DNA of 64,000 bases, taken from Silvibacterium acidisoli. GTDB lineage: Bacteria > Acidobacteriota > Terriglobia > Terriglobales > Acidobacteriaceae. Under the pieces are notes generated by a model that was not told the DNA's origin, did not search any database, and saw only the letters and a list, made by a program, of their open reading frames with translations. Position 1 is the stretch's first letter. The number at the start of each line of letters is the position of its first letter. This document shows, piece after piece, positions 57,974 through 64,000 of this stretch. Both the position numbers and the translations under genes were made by a program. The stretch lies in NCBI GenBank assembly GCA_022870745.1, contig CP085323.1, positions 310,001 through 374,000 of the forward strand. Reading direction: 5' to 3'.

Positions 57974-60124
57974 ATGAGCCGCAAGTCTCAAACGAGCACC
58001 ATCGCCCCAGCCCCGATCTCTGTAGCCTCTTCCCTGTTCGCTGCCGCCACCCTGGCACTCGCATTGTTCGCTGCTCCGCCCTCGGCTCATGCCCAGCAGC
58101 AGCAGGCACCGGCATCACCCACTCCTTCCGCTGCGGCAACTCCGAATGGCCAGCTCGACAAAGCTTCTTCCTACTACCACTTCATGCTGGCGCATGAATA
58201 TGAGGAAATGGCTGCGACCTTCGGACGCCCTGAATATGCGACGCGCGCGGTGGAAGAATACAAGCTGGCGCTCAATGCGGATCCGGATTCGAAATACCTG
58301 AACAACGGCCTTGCCGAACTTTACTTCCGCACCGGCCGCGTGCGCGATGCTGTGCTGGCCGCACAGGAACAGATTCGCAAGAACCCCGACAATCTGGACG
58401 CGCATAAGCTGCTCGGCAACATATATCTGCGCTCTCTTGGCGACGGCCAGCAGGGCTCTGCCTCCGACGAGATGCTGAAGCTTGCGATTGCCGAGTACCA
58501 GAAGATCGTGGAGCTTGAGCCGAACAACGTACAGAACCGCCTGCTGCTCGGTCAGCTTTATTCGTTCTCGCACGACTCCGTTCATGCCGAAGAGCAGTTT
58601 TCTGCGGCGGAAAAGATCGATCCGGGTTCAGAAGACACCGCGCTCAACCTCGCCCGTCTCTACAGCGAGCAGGGAGATGTGCCTCGCGCGATTCACCTGC
58701 TGAACTCGATCCCGGATGACGACAAGACCGGCAAGACCCAGTTTGTTCTGGGCGCGAGTTATGAGCGGTTGAAGGATGAGAAAAACGCGATCGCCGCGTA
58801 CCGCAAGGGCCTGGATATCGAGCCCGATAACCTTGACACGGAACGTGCCCTGGCCAAGGCTCTGCTGAATGACAATCAGCTGGATGCCGCTTACGGCATC
58901 TTCAAGGACATCTCGAATGCCGATCCGACCGATCCCGATGCATTCCTGCACATGTCCGAGATTGAACGCCGCAACGGTAACTATGAGCAGGCTCTGGCCA
59001 GCCTGAAAAAGGCAAAATCTCTGGTCGCGGATTCGGACGAGATCAGCTTCAACGAGGGATTGGTCTACGATTCTCTGGGTCAGTACGACCAGGCCGCGCA
59101 GGTCTTCGAAAAGCTCGTTGCCGCCTCGGAGCATACGACCGGACAGTATTCCGATTCGGAGCGCGGAAACCGGGCGCTCTTCCTTGAGCGGCTGGCAGTC
59201 ATCTATCGCGAGCAGAACAAGCTCGACCAGGCACTGGCTGCCTACCAGAAGATGGAAGCGCTCGGCAGCGACTATGCCGCGCAGGCTGCGGAGCTGGAAG
59301 TGGATGCCTATCGCGATGAACACCAGTACGACAAGGCGACCGAGGTAGCGCGGCAGGCCGCCGACAAGCAGCCTAAGAATCGCGGACTGAAATTGATGCT
59401 CGCAGGCCAGCTTGCCGACAACGGCCACGTTGAAGAAGGCGTCACGCTGGCGAAGTCGATGCTGAACAATTCGCCCAGCGATCTTGAGGTCTACCGTTCG
59501 CTGACGACCATGTATACCCGCCTGCGCAAGTGGAAGGATGCTGCCGAGGCCCTCGACCAGGTGGACAAGCTCTCGACCGCCAAGGACGACAAGTTCTACG
59601 CTGCCTTCCTGCGCGGCGCGCTTTACGAGCGGCAGAAGCAGTTCGATCCGGCAGAAGCGGAGTTCCGCAAGGCGCTCGCGCTCGATCCGGACAACAGCAT
59701 GACGCTGAATTACTTCGGCTACATGCTGGCCGATCGCGGCGAGAAGCTGGACGAAGCGCTGGCCATGATCAAGAAGGCCGTCGAGCTCGACCCGCAGAAC
59801 TACGCCTATCTCGACTCGCTGGGCTGGGCCTACTTCAAGATGGGCCAGTACAACCAGGCGGAAACCGAACTACGTAAGGCCGTCGAACGCGATTCTACCG
59901 ATGCGACCGTTCACGACCACCTCGGCCAGCTCTATGAGAAGACAGGTCGCCTGAAGCTGGCAGCAGCGCAGTGGGAGGCCTCACTGAGCGAATACGCGCA
60001 TACTCTGAGCGCCGATGCCGATCCGGGAGACGTGAGCCGCGTGCAGAAGAAGCTCGACAGCGCCCGCGTTCGCCTGGCAAAGGAATCTCCGGCGCCGACG
60101 CAGCAGCAGCAAGCGAAGCCGTAA
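57974..60124 (+). CDS. Large exported TPR-repeat protein
   Basis: 716 residues. A signal peptide (to about AHAQQ, residue 41) precedes some 14 tetratricopeptide repeats spanning about 60-680, e.g. AVEEYKLALNADPDSKYLNN, AIAEYQKIVELEPNNVQNRL, AEAEFRKALALDPDNSMTLN and AETELRKAVERDSTDATVHD (20 residues each). The two ends are Gln/Pro-rich. Likely a periplasmic or outer-membrane scaffold; resembles BamD/YfgC-like or PEP-CTERM-type TPR organisers only in general layout. Downstream is a REP palindrome. Confidence 0.88.
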   Translation: MSRKSQTSTIAPAPISVASSLFAAATLALALFAAPPSAHAQQQQAPASPTPSAAATPNGQLDKASSYYHFMLAHEYEEMAATFGRPEYATRAVEEYKLALNADPDSKYLNNGLAELYFRTGRVRDAVLAAQEQIRKNPDNLDAHKLLGNIYLRSLGDGQQGSASDEMLKLAIAEYQKIVELEPNNVQNRLLLGQLYSFSHDSVHAEEQFSAAEKIDPGSEDTALNLARLYSEQGDVPRAIHLLNSIPDDDKTGKTQFVLGASYERLKDEKNAIAAYRKGLDIEPDNLDTERALAKALLNDNQLDAAYGIFKDISNADPTDPDAFLHMSEIERRNGNYEQALASLKKAKSLVADSDEISFNEGLVYDSLGQYDQAAQVFEKLVAASEHTTGQYSDSERGNRALFLERLAVIYREQNKLDQALAAYQKMEALGSDYAAQAAELEVDAYRDEHQYDKATEVARQAADKQPKNRGLKLMLAGQLADNGHVEEGVTLAKSMLNNSPSDLEVYRSLTTMYTRLRKWKDAAEALDQVDKLSTAKDDKFYAAFLRGALYERQKQFDPAEAEFRKALALDPDNSMTLNYFGYMLADRGEKLDEALAMIKKAVELDPQNYAYLDSLGWAYFKMGQYNQAETELRKAVERDSTDATVHDHLGQLYEKTGRLKLAAAQWEASLSEYAHTLSADADPGDVSRVQKKLDSARVRLAKESPAPTQQQQAKP

Positions 60125-60135
60125 GTTGAAAACCA

Positions 60136-60238
60136 TTTCACCACAGAGAGCACGGAGAACACAGAGGTGTTCCCGGCTATGCGATAGCTCGCGACAGAAT
60201 CGACATCCCTCTGTGCTCTCCGTGTCCTCCGTGGTGAA
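60136..60238. repeat. REP-like imperfect palindrome (CACAGAG family), copy 2
   Basis: TTTCACCACAGAGAGCACGG on the left mirrors CCGTGTCCTCCGTGGTGAA on the right; inner CACAGAGG/CCTCTGTG also pair. Same family as 4578-4648. Confidence 0.8.
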
Positions 60239-60274
60239 TCAAACCTTCTCGAGTCGCGGCGGGTATTATTGCGC

Positions 60275-61411
60275 ATGAGCTCCGATCGGCTGCCCTCAGG
60301 CTGTGCCGTTCCCAACGACGGCTCTCTGGTTTCAAGGAAACACCCTGAGCCGCAGCACGCCTACCGGCTTCCCTTCGATCGCGACCGCGCCCGCATCATC
60401 CACGCGCGCGCCTTTCGCAGGCTGGCGGGCAAGACGCAGGTCTTTACCCACCGCTACTCCGATCACTTTCGCAGCCGCCTGACGCATACCATGGAGGTCG
60501 CGCAGATCGCCCGCACCGTCGCCGCGGCGCTTGGCCTGAACGAATCGCTGGCAGAATCGCTGGCCCTGGTGCACGACATCGGGCATCCCCCCTTCGGCCA
60601 CGCTGGAGAACGCGCGCTCGACGATTGCCTCAAGGAACATGGCCTGCGCTTCGATCACAACCTGCACGCGCTGCGCATTGTCGAGCACTTCGAGCTTCGC
60701 TACGCAGAGTTTCGCGGCCTGAACCTCACCTTCGCCGTGCGCGAGGGCATCATCAAGCACTCGCGCGACTACCCGGCCGCGCAATATCCGGAGCTTGCGG
60801 AATACCTGCTCGACAAGCGGCCGCCGCTCGAAGCCCAGCTGATCGACCTGGCCGACGAAATCGCTTATCTCACCGCCGATCTCGACGATGGATTCGAGGC
60901 AGAGATCCTCTCGCTCGAGCCGGCGCGGCAGCAGGTGCGCCTCTTTGAGCGCTTCTATGCGCCCATGCTGGAAAGGTATCCCGACGCGCCTCCGCGGCTC
61001 GTCTTCAATGAAGCCCTCAAGCGGATGCTGGGAGCGCTGGTGGACGACCTGATATCCGAAACCTGCCGCCGTGTGAAAGATGCCGGAGTAGAGACGCTTA
61101 AAGACGTCCGCGACACCGCTCAACGGCTCGCCGCATTCTCACCGGAGACGGAGGAGCTGCGCATGGAGGCCAAGCGCTTCCTGTACGCCAATCTCTACAA
61201 CAGCACCGAGTTGACCGGCGACCACGAAGAAGCAGAGCTGGTGGTGAAGACGCTCTTCAAGGCATGGGTCGCGGAACCGTCACTCCTGCCATCGAGTTAT
61301 GACGAAGAGATCGGTGCGGAGGGCGCACCGCGCGTCGTCGCCGATCACATCGCGGGCATGACCGACCAGTACATCCTGGCGCGTTATGCGGAGTGGATGG
61401 CGGGGCGGTAA
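60275..61411 (+). CDS. dgt: dGTP triphosphohydrolase-like HD-domain protein
   Basis: 378 residues from the ATG at 60275 (a TTG two codons earlier is possible). The HD metal site is complete: FTHRYSDHFRSRLTHTMEVA (first His), ALVHDIGHPPFGHAGE (HD pair), and the later LIDLADEIAYLTADLDDGF Asp. This arrangement is that of bacterial dGTPase-like dNTP triphosphohydrolases, which release triphosphate from dNTPs and limit nucleotide pools. No Shine-Dalgarno; TATTAT lies 5 bases before the ATG. Confidence 0.92.
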   Translation: MSSDRLPSGCAVPNDGSLVSRKHPEPQHAYRLPFDRDRARIIHARAFRRLAGKTQVFTHRYSDHFRSRLTHTMEVAQIARTVAAALGLNESLAESLALVHDIGHPPFGHAGERALDDCLKEHGLRFDHNLHALRIVEHFELRYAEFRGLNLTFAVREGIIKHSRDYPAAQYPELAEYLLDKRPPLEAQLIDLADEIAYLTADLDDGFEAEILSLEPARQQVRLFERFYAPMLERYPDAPPRLVFNEALKRMLGALVDDLISETCRRVKDAGVETLKDVRDTAQRLAAFSPETEELRMEAKRFLYANLYNSTELTGDHEEAELVVKTLFKAWVAEPSLLPSSYDEEIGAEGAPRVVADHIAGMTDQYILARYAEWMAGR

Positions 61412-61444
61412 CTCCGTCTTTGTCCCGAACACTCGCCGCACTCC

Positions 61445-61529
61445 TTGTCATGCCGAACGCAGTGAGGACCTGCTTTTCGCTTGCTCCCGCGTCCTGAAAA
61501 CAGGTCCCTCACTGCGTTCGGGATGACAA
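61445..61529. repeat. REP-like palindrome (TGTCATTCC family), copy 3
   Basis: TTGTCATGCCGAACGCAGTG with GAGGACCTGCTTTT mirrors AACAGGTCCCTCACTGCGTT with CGGGATGACAA: a long near-perfect inverted repeat between convergent genes, also able to act as a terminator. Confidence 0.8.
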
Positions 61530-61552
61530 TTCTGACTGTGACGGTTACGACC

Positions 61553-62803
61553 TCATACGATCAGGTTCAGAAAGTTCGCCGCGCCGATGTGCGCTCCCGG
61601 AAAGGTCAAAGCCAGGTCCTTCGAACCGATCTGCTTATAAGCAGCTTCGGCGAGCACCTGCCGGAAGTCGGTCGTGACCTTCAGATCGCGGCCTTCGTTC
61701 AGCTGCTCGGGCGCGAGGCCGGGCCACTGTCCATAGACGCGTCCTCCGCGCACCGGTCCGCCCATCACAAACATCACGTTGGCGTGTCCATGATCGGTGC
61801 CGCGCGTGCCGTTCTCGCGAGCGGTGCGGCCGAACTCGGACATGGTTACGACGACCACATCCCCGGCCTGGTCGCCCATGTCTGTCCAGAAGGCCGAGAG
61901 AGACTCCGAGAACTCGCGCAGGCGGCCGGCAAGCTGACCCTCGACGCTGCCTTCGTTCTGGTGATGATCCCACCCGCCGATATCGGTAAAGGCAGCTTCG
62001 ACGCCGAGATTCGCCTTGAGCAGCTGTGCGACCTGCTTCATGCTGTCACCGAAGGCTCCGCGGGGATAGTTCGCACCCGGCGCGGGCGTGTAGCGATCGA
62101 GCTGGGAGGACTTGAGCATCTGCACCGCGTCAAAGGTTTCGTGCGCCGTGCCATGCAGCGCGGCATCGGCGGTCTGGGCGTAGAGGGCTTCGAAGCTGGC
62201 GTTCGCAGGCGCGGCGGCTGGTCCATTGCCAAGGTGAAAATCGCGGACATTGTTCAAGGCAATTGCAGGCACACGGCCTTCGAGGGTACGCGGCATCTGC
62301 GGCGTCAGGGAAACAGCCCTGAAAGGCGTCTGCGAGGCGCGGATGCGCTCGTTTTCTGCCTGCAGTGCGCGGTTCAGCCAGCCGTCTTCAGTCGACTTCA
62401 CGCCGGGAGTGCCCGACTCCATGAAGTCCTGCGCGTCGAAGTGCGAGCGAGACATATCCGGCGACCCGGCGGCGTGCACGATGGCCAGGTGCTTCTGATC
62501 CCAGAGTGGCTTGAGGCTGGCCATGGCCGGATGCAGCCCGAAAAATCCATCGAGATCGATGATCTGCCCTTGCGGAATGGCGATACTGGGGCGCATCTGG
62601 AAGTACGACGGCTCCGCATGCGGAATCACGATATTCAGGCCGTCGGCAGCGCCGCGCTGAAAGACTACAACCAGCTTCTTATGATTGGCCGCAGCGGTGG
62701 TGGCCTGCGCCATGACAGATCGCGTCAGAAATGCCGGGATGGCCGTGGTGCCGACCAGCGCCATCGCTCCGCCTTTCATAAATGCTCTTCGCGTCAGGTT
62801 CAT
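61553..62803 (-). CDS. DUF1501 (sulfatase-like fold) protein, Tat-exported
   Basis: 416 residues. MNLTRRAFMKGGAMALVGTT is a twin-arginine signal. DUF1501 hallmarks follow: KLVVVFQRGAADGLNIVIPH, SRSHFDAQDFMESG, FTDIGGWDHHQNEG and VVTMSEFGRTARENGTRGTD with GHANVMFVMG. The fold is related to alkaline phosphatases and sulfatases; activity is unknown. It starts 21 bp after the DUF1800 gene, with which it is nearly always paired. Confidence 0.92.
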   Translation of the reverse strand: MNLTRRAFMKGGAMALVGTTAIPAFLTRSVMAQATTAAANHKKLVVVFQRGAADGLNIVIPHAEPSYFQMRPSIAIPQGQIIDLDGFFGLHPAMASLKPLWDQKHLAIVHAAGSPDMSRSHFDAQDFMESGTPGVKSTEDGWLNRALQAENERIRASQTPFRAVSLTPQMPRTLEGRVPAIALNNVRDFHLGNGPAAAPANASFEALYAQTADAALHGTAHETFDAVQMLKSSQLDRYTPAPGANYPRGAFGDSMKQVAQLLKANLGVEAAFTDIGGWDHHQNEGSVEGQLAGRLREFSESLSAFWTDMGDQAGDVVVVTMSEFGRTARENGTRGTDHGHANVMFVMGGPVRGGRVYGQWPGLAPEQLNEGRDLKVTTDFRQVLAEAAYKQIGSKDLALTFPGAHIGAANFLNLIV

Positions 62804-62824
62804 GGAGCTTCTCCGGATATGGGA

Positions 62825-64000
62825 TTACTTGCGTTGAAAGTCGGGTGAGCCGAGCAGCAGCGCTTCCGCTGTGGTTGCCGGGGTGGGCGTTACGCCAGCC
62901 GGCTTGACCGGCGGACCGAAAAATTCGCCGCTCGGCAACTGGGAAAACTGGTTCAAGCGCCGCGCCTGTGGCATGTCGGTTGCGGCATTCATCTCCGTCA
63001 AAACCGTCTGGTGCGTGTGCGCATCGGCGAGGCCGTTCAGCAGTTGCTGCTCGAGCGCGGCTTCTTCCGCTTCAGGGTTCGCTGCCTGCGCAGGGACGGC
63101 GACGGTCGTTCCCGGCACATGATCGACAGTGAAGGCGAGCGCAAAGTTCATGCGGGCCAGCAGCGCTCCCGCGCCCAGCCAGGGATCGGCCTTGAGCGAA
63201 TAACCGTTCGGCTGCTGCACCCCGTAGATGGGCATGCCCATGCGATCGAGCGAGGCAGCGAGAGGCGCGGCGTCGTCCACGGTTGCGTGCGTCGCACGGC
63301 ATGCGGAGACAACATACTCAAAGGGCGTCTTCAGCTTGGCGCGGTATGCATCCTGCGACCAGAACTCCGGCGAGCGGAACATCGTCCGCAGAACCTGGCG
63401 GATATCGCCGTGGGTCCTGAGATAGGTCTTAGCCATGCGATCGACCAGGGCGGGCGGCGGATTGTCGCTTACGAACTGCTCGGCCAGCTTGGTTGAAAGG
63501 AAGTGCGCGGTCGCCGGACGCATCGCCAGCAGGTGCAGCACCTCGATGCCCTCCTGCTCGCCCTTTTCCTGAATCGTATGTCCCAGAACCTTTTTGGCAC
63601 CTGGCTCGTGACGGCGCTCGTTGAAGTCAAAACCATAGCCATCGCGCGGATTCACGACGCCCCAGCCGGTGAATACCTTTGCCACCTCGGTGACGTCGTT
63701 CTGCGTGTATCCGCCGTTCACCCCAAGCGTGTGCAGTTCCATCAGCTCGCGGGCGTAGTTTTCATTCAATCCGGGCGCAGCATTTTTCCGGTTGGGATTA
63801 CCCTCGGCGCGCACGGCGGCAATCGAATGGGGGCCGATGCTCTGCTCGTTGTCGAGAAACTCGAGCATGGCCGGGCTGTGCGCCACGGCATCGAGCAAGT
63901 CTTCAAATTTGCCCATCGCATGCGGACGAATCACGTCGCGCTCGTATCCGGCCAGGTACCAGGGCTCGACTCCGTTTTTGTGCAGGAAGACGCTGAAGTG
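62825..64000 (-). CDS. DUF1800 domain protein, 5' end outside the window
   Basis: 391 codons are visible; the frame is still open at the right edge, with FLHKNGVEPWYLAGYERD encoded between 63934 and 64000, so the GTG at 63934 is internal. Hallmarks are DVIRPHAMGKFEDLLDAVAH, LNENYARELMELHTLGVNGGY, FTGWGV and STKLAEQFVSDNPPPALVDR. DUF1800 and DUF1501 genes form conserved two-gene operons in many phyla; the role is unknown though an envelope location is likely. Confidence 0.9.
   Translation of the reverse strand, partial: HFSVFLHKNGVEPWYLAGYERDVIRPHAMGKFEDLLDAVAHSPAMLEFLDNEQSIGPHSIAAVRAEGNPNRKNAAPGLNENYARELMELHTLGVNGGYTQNDVTEVAKVFTGWGVVNPRDGYGFDFNERRHEPGAKKVLGHTIQEKGEQEGIEVLHLLAMRPATAHFLSTKLAEQFVSDNPPPALVDRMAKTYLRTHGDIRQVLRTMFRSPEFWSQDAYRAKLKTPFEYVVSACRATHATVDDAAPLAASLDRMGMPIYGVQQPNGYSLKADPWLGAGALLARMNFALAFTVDHVPGTTVAVPAQAANPEAEEAALEQQLLNGLADAHTHQTVLTEMNAATDMPQARRLNQFSQLPSGEFFGPPVKPAGVTPTPATTAEALLLGSPDFQRK

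Noticed and set aside
61481-62848. 455-codon plus-strand frame opposite the DUF1501 gene
   Set aside because: Antisense shadow; DUF1501 signatures and a Tat signal are clear on the minus strand.

Overview
The window reads as a high-GC chromosome segment of an Acidobacteriota soil bacterium, class Terriglobia (Acidobacteriaceae-like). The grounds are a very large Oar-type TonB-dependent receptor with a carboxypeptidase-like N-terminal domain, a TPR/secretin/cohesin fusion, paired DUF1501/DUF1800 proteins, CRTAC (FG-GAP/ASPIC) proteins, and dispersed palindromes of the kinds I associate with these genomes. The organism call is inference from gene content; no rRNA is present. I found no tRNA, rRNA, CRISPR array, insertion sequence or prophage.

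Layout. 1-215: 3' end of engB. 494-3791 (minus): secretin and two pseudopilins of a type II secretion/type IV pilus-like machine. 3988-8172: smpB, pepA, a DJ-1/PfpI protein, pstS. 8284-15032: divergent argS and metG, then tatD, a yajQ-family gene and a polyprenyl diphosphate synthase. 15183-29800: a polysaccharide-utilization region with a GH28-like enzyme, a small lipoprotein, a GH55-like twin beta-helix enzyme fused to a beta-propeller, a GH30 glycosidase, a CRTAC protein, a TPR protein, a TonB-dependent receptor and a divergent LacI regulator. Two matching CG-centred palindromes, one in front of the receptor and one in front of GH30, look like operators for that LacI protein. GH55 plus GH30 suggests beta-1,3/1,6-glucan, as in fungal walls, as substrate. 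29786-31859: gmd-fcl (GDP-L-fucose). 32314-36927: DedA-rhodanese fusion, TolC/HlyD efflux pair, sigma-region-4-like protein. 37111-44070: a polyphosphate neighbourhood (ppk, sixA, ppx, CHAD). 44103-48056: GT39 glycosyltransferase, a 53-residue zinc-ribbon protein, a serine hydrolase.

48057-51608: an aspartylglucosaminidase-type enzyme, followed by the most unusual stretch. A structured leader of about 310 bp precedes a short secreted protein made of nine identical 16-residue Pro-rich repeats (a 48-bp tandem array whose copies differ only at synonymous positions). Two membrane proteins and a terminator follow. Both the repeat gene and the next gene have ribosome-binding sites buried in perfect inverted repeats. 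I regard this as the best candidate here for an undescribed system.

51616-64000: aldo/keto reductase, M29-like aminopeptidase, a Gly/His/Tyr-rich secreted protein, a ferritin-like protein, FKBP isomerase, purH, a 716-residue TPR protein, a dGTPase-like HD hydrolase, and the DUF1501/DUF1800 pair running off the right edge. Intergenic gaps carry several families of REP-like palindromes. Start codons were reassigned by me for argS, gmd, sixA, ppx, the CHAD gene, purH, the His-rich protein and the aminopeptidase; reasons are in the entries.
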